Origin: Hydractinia symbiolongicarpus
Taxonomy: Eukaryota > Cnidaria > Hydrozoa > Anthoathecata > Hydractiniidae
NCBI RefSeq assembly: GCF_029227915.1
Contig: NC_079886.1
Coordinates: 9,507,501 to 9,571,500 of the forward strand
Direction of reading: 5' to 3'
DNA: 64,000 nucleotides
Shown: piece by piece, positions 50,911 through 63,117 of the stretch
How the letters are laid out: every line of letters starts with the position of its first letter
Numbering within the stretch: position 1 is the first letter of the stretch
The notes under the pieces: model-generated
The model's database searches: none
Seen by the model: the letters and a program-made list of their open reading frames with translations, nothing else
What the model was told of the DNA's origin: nothing
Translations under genes and position numbers: made by a program

Positions 50911-52741
50911 AAATGGTGTGGCCATTGCTTTTGTGTCCCGATGTAGTCCGCGACAACTGCAATGCTGGTGCATTGGCGCCCTGTATTCATATTTTGAAAG
51001 AGAACGCACGCCATACATTTTGTAAACAAACATGGCACGCAATGCCACGTGAAACAGACAAGATTTTTTAACAGAAAAGAGGAAAAGAAGGAAAAGAAAA
51101 ATATTAAAAGAAAAATAGGAAGTGAAAAAAGAAGAACTTAGCCTTCCACCTAGTCAGAAATAAAGAAAGTGAAACAATATTGTATTAATATATAGTTTTA
51201 ACTCTTTGTTGAATAGGAACTTGTTGAAAACACGACAAAGTGGACGATTTAAAGATTCAAATAGTTAAGTAGCTAGCTAGCGCTGTGTTTCTAATTTTAT
51301 AACCTCATAAGGAAAGCAGATCTTTTTTTCATAAGGACCTGTACTTGAACGTTTACTTTAATTGGTCTGGCTACTAGGCTTGAACAATCAATATAGCTAG
51401 CTAGCTACAAATATAGCTGCACGAACTCCATCAGGTTTAGAGTAAAAGCTTTGAATTTCTGTTACTTTTTCATGTAGCAATCCTTTTTTTCTGAGAATTG
51501 ATGCACAATTCTTGATTTAGAATGCCTTATCCCAGTTGCTAAGGCCAATAGAGATTCTGTCTGGTTTTAAATAGAATGGCCTGATTAAAGCTTACCTCCC
51601 ACTTAAAAAAGTATTCAAGAATCAAATAAAGGTATTGTACTTCTTACGAAAACAATATTCTTTATCAACTTGTTTTGATTTTTTTGCAAATATATATGCG
51701 TAGTAAAGGTTACTGTAAACAAAATTTCCTTGCGAAAATCAAAAAAAAATAAAAAATTGTCTGAATTTTGTCAAAGAAAAGCCAATCTTTGTTATAGTAA
51801 AACGATTTCACTTTTCCAGTGGTAAATGTGATTTTTAAAGGATATAATAATGATTATACATTTAATTGATCTCAATTTCCATCCATTGATCAACAATTAA
51901 AATAAAAAAAACATTTTGGATCTTATTTACAAAACTATAAAAGCTCTGTGGGTGAGATAACTTTCATGGGCAAGCCTATAGGTTTATCTGAGGTTTTTTT
52001 TACGTTTTGCGGCTAGTTGAATTATGCTCCAGATATTACATCATGAATTCAAAGTTAAAGAAACACACTTTGTAAAAGAAGTAACGTAACTCTAAATTGA
52101 GGCTTTTATAGAAAAAAACCTTGTTACACACATTTATCATGATCCTAAATTACGTGAAATTAAGACTGGGAACAAAGTAGTTTTGTAAATAAGGTTGTTT
52201 TAGTGTATGTGTTTTTTAAATTTTTTTATCTTTTCCGATAAATAAAATAATATATATATAATTTAAATAATATAAGAATAAAAAATGTTGGCTTGAATTT
52301 TTTAAAAAATCACATTTTGAAAATCATAGGCGTTTCCTTTACAGTAGCCTTAACTTTAAGGAAATAAACTCGTGAATATTTCTCTCTGCATTGGTTTCTA
52401 GAAAATTTCAATTATCAAGCTTAGGCCACATATGTCTGTCATATCTCTATAATAATAACCCAGCAAGCCGAATTTATAAATTAATCAATCACAAACATTT
52501 TCTAACACTGTTAAAACTCATTGATTCAATCTTAAGTTAAGCAACTCCCTTACTTTGCAGTTTGCAAACGATAATATCTCAGCAGAAAACACTTTGTGAA
52601 AGTATTTGCCTGAAAAAAGCCTATACTCACTTTGAAAATGGATATATAACCACTGCAAAATGTTGCCCACACTTCCCTGTGTATGTAAATACATATTTTT
52701 GTGGCCTTATTTATTTAGTATTGAGTAATGTTATACTTTAG
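50911..52741. other. Spacer upstream of the CHPF-like gene
   Basis: AT-rich sequence with no recognisable exon or repeat array. It presumably holds the promoter of the next gene. Confidence 0.4.
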
Positions 52742-52753
52742 AGAGATCTAAGA

Positions 52754-55700
52754 ATGATATTAGAGAAAGGAAGCATGAGACGACAATTTCAAGTTAGACT
52801 TTTGTTACCTGTAATAATAGGAATTTGTATTGGAATAATATTCACGCATTTTTATGATCCTATACCAAATGTTTCATGTAAACCTGAACGATATCAGTAT
52901 GAAAAAATGTCCAAAATTTCTAAAGTTTTAAAGAGAGTTAATGTACAAAAAATACATGTGGATCCTGTTGCAGTCAAACCAAAGTCAAGTCATTTTAACT
53001 ATGATTTCCGTCCTTATTTTGTATACAGTGAACTTGGATTTAAGTTTGATGTTGTTGTTGGTATTATGACATATGAGCAGCATCTTACCTCATTTGCATT
53101 GGCAATAAATAATACTTGGTCACAAGATTTATCAAAAGTTATATTTTTTACACCGTATTCTAAGGATAGCAAATTTCATGACCGATATAATGTCCGGCTT
53201 AACTTAAATGTTGTACAGCTACCAGATATTGTTGAAGGTTCTTCTCCACTGGAATTTTCGTACAGGATTTTAAAATACATGAAAGATCATTTTTTAAACA
53301 GTTACAAGTGGTTTGTGCAAACTCCTGATGATATTTACATAGATCCAAAAAATCTGATGCAGTTTTTATATTCATTAAACAGCTCAATGGATGCATATAT
53401 TGGACACCCTGTTAAAATAAATGCACCAAGTAAACATGATAAAGTTGTTGATTCTTCAAGATATTACTGTAGCCAGAGGAGTGCGATTATACTAAGTCGG
53501 ACCACTTTGCTTAAATTATCAGTTTCACCGAATTTATTTAACAGTCCATTTGACATTGCATTAGCAGATTCGATTTTTAAAGACATTGGTATACATTGCA
53601 GGAGTAATGGAAACGTAAGTGGATATTTTGATGACTAAACACATTTTTGCACTGATATTGTGACCTTTTTTGCTTTTTTGCATTTTTGTCTTTTTTATAG
53701 TTTCAAGATCTCTTTGTTCTTGATAAAGTAAAGAAAAATCAATACATAAAAACTGAATATAACCACCAGAACATTATTGCTGTGTCTGGCTTAACTTCAC
53801 CTCGTATGTTTTATGAAATAACCAAAAAGAAAGTGCTATACAAACTTCAGCAGACTAAACAAGACGTGAAGCAGCTGCAACACTACATTAGATCTCTCCT
53901 GCCTAAACTACCAGCTGGTGTGTATGAGTTATTATGTATGACTTTTTTAGTTTAAATGTTGCTTACGGCAATACATGAAATTTTTACATGAATTTTAATT
54001 AAATTGCCTAAATTGTCAGTATGATTTTTTTATAACATCCCAGCCTAACATAAATTTACACTCAGCTTTCAAAAGGACCATTTATATATACACAAACTAA
54101 GATCTTTAATGTTTGCCTTCCTCCTTCTAGCCTTTCCACCACTCAATTCTCATTAGCACAGCAATCGCTGATGCCAATGCCAACGTGTTAACAAAGCAGA
54201 AATGCAAACTATGTACCACACCTGAAATTATTTTCCGGACTGAAAAAGTTTAGAATGGTTGCCTGTTTTTAACGCTTTCTGACAAAGCGTACATACTTTT
54301 TATATGTTGCAGTTGTTGAAGATGTTTTTATTCTTATATAAAAGAAAAAAAGGCAAGCATGAAAATGCAAATCACGCATGAAGATGCAGATCGCGTATGC
54401 CTAGAAATAAAATGAACGAGTGTAAAACATGCAAAATAGAGCAAATTGATTTGTTTTCGTTTTTATTGACGTATTGCAATATTTCTGACCTTAGAAGTAC
54501 CTGAAAAAACATTGCATTGGCCTATCGGTTTTCCTCCACCTTTTAAACCAGCAACAAGATTTGAAGTTATCAAATGGACATATTTTGACGACAAAAGATT
54601 TTATGCATTTTCTGATGGTGAGGCTGTGTCAAATGATGAAATATACCGAAATGATGTCTCAGAAATATTTGAAACTATGAAATATGTTATTCACAAAGAA
54701 CATGGTGTTTCGAAACAATATTTAAAGCTTGTAAATGGATATCGTAGACTGGATCCGCAAAGAGGTATATATATTTATTAACATTGTATACAATTGAAAT
54801 TACATTGCAAAAATCTGCTGGTACACTAATTCTTATGTTTTTGTTAAAATAATTGCTTTATTTACTGTAACAAGAGTGGTTGGACAGGTGTTATAAGGAG
54901 TTTGTTTCAAGGGGTTGGTGTAATAATTCCCTGCCTTTGCTGCTTTGTTGAATTCCTGGTGAAAGGTGTTTTTTAAATTTTACAAATGCCTGATATAAAT
55001 TTTTTTTATAAGAATTACATAAATCAACCCAAGCCTTACGATTCTTAATGATTGGGCACAAAATAAGCCTAAATATTCTTAAATGATAAAACTCTGCAAA
55101 CAACTTAAACAACAGTAACTTCTTGCTAGAAAAAAGAACTTATCAGATTTTATATTAAACGATGCACCTTTAACCATGTCGATGTCATCCTATCCAATAT
55201 AGATCTCGTATCATCATCGAAGATGATATAATAGTTTTAAGGTGATCGTAGTAGTAATTGATCTTTCCAGTGTGCCACCCATTCTTGTATAAAACAGGCG
55301 GGCTAAAAACATGATAAAATTAGCAACAAGGGCGTGTGATTACATACTTTGAGCCTCTGGGTGATCCTTAAAATATTCTTTATTTGTAGATTTTGAGCCT
55401 CGTGATTCTTACAAAAACGAAATAGTGTAACATTTTAAAATATTTACTTTACAGATACGCTACAAATACTCACTTCACTTTTGATACGACCAGCACTTTA
55501 CAACTTCTACTGATGGCAGACACGACATAACTTCACAAAAAACAATATTATGAACTGACACAGACTTAGGTAAAATTGACAAAAATTTTGAGAGGTTTAT
55601 TTTTTGCAGAGATTATTTGAATTGCAAAAATTTCTCGCGAATTTTTCAGATTTTTTCCATCTTGGATATTACATCTAATCTAGTGCATCAGAAATATTAT

Positions 55701-58700
55701 ACTATAACAAACCATACCTTATTATTAAGACGTTTTCATAACAGAATCTTTATTTTAAAAACATCCCTCTGCATAATTTCCCGTAAAAATCACTTTGGTT
55801 ATTCGCGAAAATACTCGGCGTAATATATTTCCGTTTAATTTTTTCTAATGATTCTCACTTGATCTTCCTTGCAAAAGTTAATCATCGTGATGTGCTTCTT
55901 CACCCTTTTAAACAGACGAAAAGATCCATGTTTTTTTTATAAGAAAATATGTCTCTTTACTTTTCAGGTGCCGAATACAGTTTCGATGTTAGAAAACAGA
56001 TTTCAAACACGAACAAATTCGATATCATAAGAATGCATGTACTGAGACCGTTCACAAAGGTTGAAGCGTTGACAATGCCTGCAGCCACTGAACAAAAGGG
56101 GATACATATTGTATTACCTGTACTCAGGTTAGATTTTAGTTTCTATATGGATAGTTATCAATGTTTCGTCCTTTGCTTTGCGGAAATTACGAAATAATCT
56201 GTTCTTCTGTTTGATTGATTCACGTTTCTACATTTTAAACTTCCTTAATTATCCGAATTCTTTCTCTCCGTTTAAATGAATGAATTTGAAAAACTTTTTT
56301 TTGTTAACTTAGTTTTTTTTATAGTTAGCTTCAAATTCCTCTCTAATTAGTTATGTATGTATTTTATAAGAACAATAAGGCTGAAAATTACTGAAAAATA
56401 AGAACGTTTGCAAGGCTTCTAAAAAAATACAAAAATTATTGGAGAAATACTTTAAGACAGAATTTTTCACACAACCAATGTCTGCAATTTTGGGAAATCC
56501 GATTTGTTACTTGACTTCCAGGTTGCAGATTGTGTAATGTGTGGCGGATCCAGATTTTTTTTTACCTTCTCGAGGCAAACGAAACATACGCTTGGTGCTG
56601 AAAAACAAGAAAACCAGTGGTCTTGGTGTTAACCCCCTAACTACGGTCTGGAAATGGAAATAAAAATTTCTGCTCTGTTTAAATGTTACATAAGATTTCT
56701 TAAAATAAAAAAAGCGCCTCAAATGTTGTAAAATTTCAACTTCAAAACACGGGTACACTCACAACAACCTTGGTTATACATGTTTTGTTATATTAGTATT
56801 TGTTATAAGCAACACTAAGCTGAAATTTAAATTAACTGTTAAACAACACCCGCAGCTTCTAAATTTCTAAGTCTATCAGTTCGACTTACAAACCTCGTGT
56901 TTTTAAAAGCGTTTTTTTCTGACTCTGTGACTATAAATAACACGTAGCATGAAACTTGACAACATCATATTTTCCGATTAGGCTAAGACTGAGATTAAAA
57001 AAAAAATCGTCATTTTAGGGAAGACATCAATCGTTACGAGAAATTTTTACAAATGTATAAACGTGTCTGTTTACAAACTGGCGAGAATGTAGTGCTGTTG
57101 ACGGTGTTTATCAACATCCGTGGAGGAGAGTTTGAAGGAGCTGAGAGTGATCAATTTGTTGAACCGAAACGATTAATTGCAAGGTAGGTGACAGTCCCCC
57201 TCCTGTCGTCGAAAAATATCGCCAAGAAATGAAAATTGCTTATTTGTAGTTTAGATGTGGAAGGTGAAGAAGCCTTTAAGAACATGAATTTTTTATTATG
57301 TTGGTATTTTTCTGGATTTCTTACTTTGTTGTTGTCAGAAAATTTGGCGGGAAAAGATTGCCAACCAAAATTCCACAAAATATCAGGATTTTTAAAATGA
57401 TAAGTGTACGAGAAAGAGAAACCCCACTGTATTGATAAACCCTTTTCATCATTCGCAAAGTCTGTTTTAAACAACGATATTTCTTTCTCGAATTTTTTAT
57501 AAAAAATTCCTACATCTTTGAATCTACAAGCTTGTTTATTTTGTTAAAATAATAATAACCAATACATCTCATTTGATTTAGATACAAGCATTCTTACATG
57601 TGGGCGCAGTTGCCTTGGTTACAAGTGGGCGTTAAACAACACTCACCAGTGCTGATCATGGATATCGTTTCCATGAAGCTACCTTCAAATGCACTGATAT
57701 TTTTGATGAGTTTAAGCACGGAATTTACTATCAACTTTTTGAATCGATGTCGTGTGAATGTTGTGAGCGGAATTCAGGTTGGTCCATTTTGTAGCAAATG
57801 CATCTATCGATTCACCTTCGATGTTTTTTAAGTTATCCATCTTTTCAATAAAGATAGCCCTTTTTAATGAATGTTATTAGAATTTGTGAACACGATATGT
57901 TCCATGTTGCAGGGCCCACGCGACCGGGGTCGGGAGAGGGAAAAGGGGCTATGACTCAACTTTTTTGCAAAGTAATTCTTTTTCTTGAGAGAGAGAAAAT
58001 CGAATCAAAGTACATGTTGTCACAGTTGCCTCCTATTAAATAATGAAGGTGAAAGAAACCATTGCAGGCTCATGATTTCCTATTTTTGAAATCCTACTGT
58101 TTTTTTGTGTAAAGAAAGCAAGTCGTTTTAGTCGCCTAATGAAGCTGGTCTTGTTTATCTCCGAACGATTGTATTCATTAACACGTAGACTGAAAACTTG
58201 GCTTTGATTTAACATGGTGCAAAAGCGCTTCAATGCGTTGGCTATACTAGCTTTCATAAGGAATTAATTGACAAAATCCCCTTAGGTAGATTTTGCTAAT
58301 GAATTCGTTGCGTCGAAATCAACTAGAAAAAACGAATTTTACGAGTTTTTGTTAATTTTGCGAAAGTTAGTTCCCGAAAAAATTATCGGGTAACTCGCTA
58401 TTCGCGAAATTAATTAACGCAAAATTTAGATTGTTTTTCCTTTTGAAAAATTTTTTGCACTAATTTTTTTTCATTCAGATTAACAATGAAGGTCACCTGT
58501 GCATAAATTCATCTCCATTTTGTAACGTTAAACAGAAACAGGAGTCTTTATTTAATGTCGCCCCAGCGTTTCTAATTCACATTGGCACACGAAAAATGCC
58601 GAGGTACAAGACAAGTTTACGTGGGCAGAATTTTCCCGAGGCGAATATTTTTTTCGCAATTTACAGAATCCTTCAATTGCCTTGAATCTATCCTATATAT

Positions 58701-60055
58701 TTAGGAAGTATAGATAGACAAGCCATAGAAAGTATCCCTAACCATAAAGATCATAAAAGTGGTTGCTGAGCATTTTGCTTTTTTACCTAAATAGAATTAA
58801 AGTAGTTTAAATGTGAACAAGCTTGGTTGGAAAAGGAAAGCTCGAATTTAAAAGTCAATTTGTCGACGCCAGACACCGAAATAAAAGTTCATGTCACTGT
58901 TTTTGCCGACCTGAAGTTATGGATTGCCTAGGCGAATCATAAAAACGAAAATTTACGATGCCAAAAAATTGCCCACGTGAAAAAATTTGAATTAGATGGC
59001 ATCAAATCTATAATCGAAAAATTCGCAAATTTAATTTTCGCGAAATATTAGGGCTCTCCAACTTCGCAAAAATTAGTTCTTGCGAAAATAAAATTTTATT
59101 TACGAAAGTTTTCTCGCGAAAATTAATTCTTTTAAATAATGATTTTATTATTTATAGATAAACTTTCTAAATCTTACTTGTAAAGTCTACATTTATTGAG
59201 CGCTTAAGTATTTAATTTATAATAAAGGTTTTAAAGCAATCTAGACACTTAGCATTCGCAAAAAATTCCTTGTACCCTCGGAGCACACCATGGTGGCGAC
59301 TCGGGTGTTCTCCAATTTCGCTGCATCTTTTAAATGTGCCCCTCACTTTCAATACCGTTGCGTTGGCCCTGTGTTGTAACCATATGTACACGAAAACAAT
59401 CACGGCAAATTTCTAGGCCTAGTACATTGCGGACTGTCGAACCTGGGTTAACGGTCAAATTAACGCGGCCTGATTTAACGGGTCCAATTAACCGTGCCAT
59501 TAAATGACCCGGTTAATTGGTTAATAAAATATTTAAGAATTTTTAGGGCTATCCTATTGCAGGCTCTTTAGCTGTGTATCCAAAATAAATTGATGCAAGA
59601 GTAGAGTATGCTAAATATGTGTGTAAACTGAACAACGTTTCGTTTTTCAGGTGTTCTTTCCAATTCCCTTCATACAGTATGATCCGAAAATAGCATTTCA
59701 AAATAAACCACTTCCAACCTTTGTTGACGTTCACCGAGATAACGGTTTTTGGGATGAGACATCAGATGATACCGCGTGTTTCAACAATCACGACTACAAA
59801 AATCTACGCATGAGCAAAAGTACTTTTCTTGACGAGAGTAGCAACGTGGAGGAGAGTTTATTACATGTGTTTCAAAGTTCAAATATTCAAGTGTTTCGCG
59901 CAGTTGATTCCGAGTTGCGGAAAGGTTACGTCGCGCCAACGTGCGTGAAGGAGGATGATGCGCAGTATAATCAGTGCATGCGACACGCAAGTCGCAGACA
60001 CGCGTCCAGAGCGCAACTGGCGTATTATCTGTTTCAAAAGAAAACTGTGCTATGA
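52754..60055 (+). CDS. CHPF: Chondroitin polymerizing factor-like type II Golgi glycosyltransferase
   Basis: Exons 52754-53614, 53701-53917, 54495-54764, 55968-56127, 57019-57183, 57582-57777 and 59651-60055 join in frame to give 757 residues, close to human CHPF (775) and CHPF2 (772). A short basic cytosolic N-terminus precedes a membrane anchor (about 16-32), a stem, an N-terminal beta-3-transferase-like domain, then a C-terminal CHSY/CHPF domain. Conserved blocks include the HWPIGFPPP-FKPATRFEVIKW region, LVNGYRRLDPQRG, FLNRCRVN and VFFPIPF. The N-terminal domain keeps TPDDIYID (Asp 192-193). In the C-terminal domain the DxD position of the chondroitin synthases reads LMSLST (about 602). 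CHPF partners with chondroitin synthases to build the GlcA-GalNAc chain in the Golgi. The missing C-terminal DxD and the block pattern favour CHPF/CHPF2 over CHSY. A Met at 52775 is an alternative start. Confidence 0.9.
58290..59135. repeat. Cluster of CGCGAAAATTAATT-like repeats
   Basis: The last CHPF intron contains many diverged copies of TTCGCGAAATTAATT, GCGAAAATTAGTTC and similar, on both strands. One clear inverted pair is near 58375-58425. They look like fragments of an abundant interspersed element. Boundaries are not resolvable by eye. Confidence 0.45.
59445..59525. repeat. Imperfect TTAACGG/CCGGTTAA repeat
   Basis: GGGTTAACGGTCAAATTAACG, then ACGGGTCCAATTAACCGTG, then GACCCGGTTAATTGG form imperfect direct and inverted repeats just upstream of the last CHPF exon. 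No function is assigned. Confidence 0.4.
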
Positions 60056-61101
60056 AAAGATTAGTGTTAAGGAAAAAACTATAAAGAAAAAATACATATT
60101 ATTTATAATATTATTTTATTTAGGTAGCTCTATATTTATATACGTTATTAGCTAAGTGCCATAGACCTTGGTTATTTTTAGTTTGTATATATTGGATTAT
60201 GATTTTAAACATGTGATATAGATAATTCAATCTGTTCTTTCAGGTGGCCTTTACATATACCCGAAATGAGATTTTAAACAGCAATAAGGTTTCGTTGTTT
60301 ACATGTTTTTTTTATATCGAGGTTGTGTGAACTACTCATACGCAATAGTTTCATTGCAGGTTAATCGTGTTTACATGAATATTTTAAGGCGAAATAAAGA
60401 ACACCGAAATGAGTTTCATTTCACCCAAAATCATGTAAACTTTTATAAAGGCTATTTTCCATTTCACCCCTAAAATAAAACTTCATGTAAAGGCTGCCAA
60501 AGACGGTGCAAATTTTTAACTATTTTTTTCAGATGCCGTTAACTGATTTTTAAATATATAAATATATCAACATTGTATTATCAGATTGAAGCAAACTGAT
60601 AAATATTTTACAGTTGCTGACTTCAGCACCTGTCTGCGATGAGCGAAGATTCTGTTTCTTTTAAGGCGTTACTACTAGCTACCCCCCGATACGCACTCGT
60701 AAATTTGTTAAAAAGAATGCTTCAGTGAGCAAACATAGTTTTACCTACTGGGTGCGGACTTAGTTAAACTGAGCAATGCGGAACTGGCTGTAATTCACAA
60801 ACGTAGACACGCTCACCTATTCTTTTGACACAAACAGCAAATAAAAAAATTGGTAAAAACTTTGGAGGTCTTTGTTACTTTTAACTGAAAAGATCTATGC
60901 GACAAAGGGAACGGTTTTTTTTTCTGATGTTTAAAAATGTAAGCCAATCAAAATAAAACACATAGGTTCTAAACAATAAAATGAAATCGACAATGAGTTG
61001 TGTCGTAAAAATTAGCCAATCGAATAACATTCGAAAATCGCGGGGTTTTCTTGTGATAAAAAAACAAATCACGAAGTAAAATGAAATCAGTCAATTACAA
61101 A

Positions 61102-61132
61102 CCGGTCTATTTCAAATTTGAGATAGACCAGT
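61102..61132. repeat. Near-perfect palindrome GGTCTATTTCAAATTTGAGATAGACC
   Basis: The arms GGTCTATTTCAAA and TTTGAGATAGACC are complementary except at one position. It lies 40 bp before a second hairpin. Confidence 0.65.
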
Positions 61133-61171
61133 TACGGAGAAATAACACGTTAATCAATAAAGCGGGTTCCT

Positions 61172-61221
61172 ACTAGACTCCGGAATATTTTTTTACATAT
61201 AAATATTCTGGAGTCTAGTAA
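61172..61221. repeat. Hairpin with 19-bp arms
   Basis: ACTAGACTCCGGAATATTT and AAATATTCTGGAGTCTAGT are inverted with one mismatch, separated by TTTTACATAT. It is compatible with a small foldback element upstream of the last gene. Confidence 0.7.
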
Positions 61222-61495
61222 AATAGCTCTTTCACAGTTGCCTCTTATAACATAAAATGTATTGTTCAACAAATATCAAAATTGAGTCTCGCCTTCCCGC
61301 CCAAATCATACTCAATATCTGCACTCACACCTAATGAAGCGTATCTTATTTACAACAAGCTCAATGAGAGGTATGAATTTGAATACCCAGCCTGAATAGA
61401 ACCATACATCACGAGCAATTAAACATCTTGCTTTAAGGTCACATCTTAAATCATTTTTCTTACGCTCGTTACAGAAACACATTACTGTTTTCGTG

Positions 61496-61581
61496 GTGAG
61501 TTGAATTGTGCATTATTTTCTCTGCTCTATATAATATTTCATGTATTTTTATTTATCTATATAATTATATTTTAATTACAG
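61496..61581 (+). other. Probable 86-nt intron in the 5' untranslated region
   Basis: The donor GTGAGTTG at 61496 and the acceptor TTTAATTACAG ending 61581 would leave CATACATAGCAAG before the ATG at 61595. This explains the acceptor by ordinary cis-splicing, although a trans-spliced leader could use the same site. Confidence 0.45.
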
Positions 61582-61594
61582 CATACATAGCAAG

Positions 61595-63117
61595 ATGGTT
61601 GGGAAATTAGCATTGGGACTCCTATTTTTGGCGTGCATGTGCCATGCACGTAAAGGTAAAAAAATATATATATAATTTTGTTACTGTTTTTAACGGGGGC
61701 GAGTTTAGCTTGGTGTCTTTTCAAGAGCTTTCGCGTATCTATTTCAACTTTTAAAGCCTTTTTTTACAAGTTACTGACAAGGTCGATTCTAAAAATCTCA
61801 TATTCTAAAACAAAATCAAAATATACAAAATTTATAAGAACATTGAGTTTTAAAAGATCATTAAGGCTGCGATTTTGACAAAAATTAAAAACACATTAAG
61901 AACATACTCAGCCTGGATTCTTTTACAGCTTACGAAAAAAATAATACGAGGCTGGAATTGTTAAAAAATAATTATTTCGAATAATTTTTATTTCTTTGTA
62001 CTTCTATAAATCTACGTTTTTACATAATTTATACATAATAGAAAGAGTATTTAAAATTCTAGACCAAATTCAATACCATTTTTTTTTTAAATTTCTATAA
62101 AAAGTTTAACATTCGTAATTCTGACCTAAATAAAAGCATTCAAGGCTGAAACAGTGTAGAAAAACAAGACCATCCAGCCTAAACTGAAATGTAAGCATTC
62201 TTATAAATGGAATCAAAATATTACAATTCACTGACTTTCTTTCTAGTTCAAGAAGCTTACATGTACCATGGTAAAATTGTTCACCAAGAACGTGAAGTAA
62301 AAGATGAAGGTTAGAAAATTTTACTTTAGTATGTTAATCCACAGTGTGATCGGTATACGGCTTGCAAAATAAAAAGCAGTTAGTCACCAATATGGTGCAC
62401 TGCTTTTTACGAAATTATTTTCTTACTAGTAGGAAATTTTTTCGATAGCCAACTCTTTAGTTTTGAACTCGTTTAACGTAGTGCATCTATAGTTTTTGTC
62501 ATCATATCCCGAAATAACCTTTCCATGCAGAAATTTTTCTTACGCATGGAAAAAGAACTTACCCTATGCTCCCACATCAACCGTTATCTGAATTTTTGTC
62601 GATTTTGAAACCGAATAAAGGCCCAAATTCCTACAAATCGTCAAAATTTTAAAGAATGCGACTATTGTTAGTAATTTTCAAGAAAAGTTACGCGTTATTG
62701 CTTCTGTGTATTAAACTTAAAGAGGAAAATGAGAGCTATTGTTTGTGGAAAATGACAAAGCAAAAGGGAGAATGGTTTGAAAGTTCTATGGAAATATGTT
62801 CTTAAAGGACAAGAAACTTATCTCAAAAAGGCTAAACATGTAATAACAGAATTTTGGAGAAATGAAAAAATTATTTGACAAAATGCATTTCTCCTTTCTT
62901 TTTTTCCTAAAATTAAAAAACTCCCGGATAAAGGCCCAATGAGCCTTAAACCCGGGTATAAGACCATGAGCTTTTAAACAGGGTGAGCTATATGCGGGGA
63001 AGTAGGGTATGTGTTTTCCTTTGTCATGTGGTTTCAAATCGATTTTTTTATTCTTTGATTGAGATTTCTTCCATTATTTTTTTTTAGAAAGAAGAAGTGC
63101 TCCAGGAGATTCCTCAG
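61595..63117 (+). CDS. 5' part of a secreted precursor protein (partial, runs off the window)
   Basis: Three short exons, 61595-61655, 62247-62309 and 63088-63117, fit GT-AG and keep frame. The first encodes a clear signal peptide (hydrophobic core LALGLLFLACMC, likely cleaved after CHA). The second encodes a hydrophilic stretch with YMYHGKIVHQEREVKDE. The third supplies ERRSAPGDSS, where the dibasic RR looks like a furin-type or dibasic processing site, making the preceding segment a propeptide. All three exons end in phase 1, so the internal exons are symmetric (1-1). Such a layout is common in modular secreted proteins and venom or matrix precursors. The mature part lies past the right edge, so family and function cannot be named. 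Confidence 0.6.

Larger units (their letters stand above)
60056..61495. other. 3' region of CHPF-like gene and spacer
   Basis: A candidate AATAAA lies at 60393-60398. Two hairpins are present at 61102-61132 and 61172-61221 (listed separately). The minus open frame 60881-61072 shows no domain. Confidence 0.45.

Noticed and set aside
50677-51048. Overlapping open frames on both strands
   Set aside because: They overlap a foldback repeat of higher GC content, which lowers stop frequency in all frames; no domain was seen.
59781-59990. Minus-strand open frame opposite the last CHPF exon
   Set aside because: It is an antisense shadow of a well-supported coding exon.
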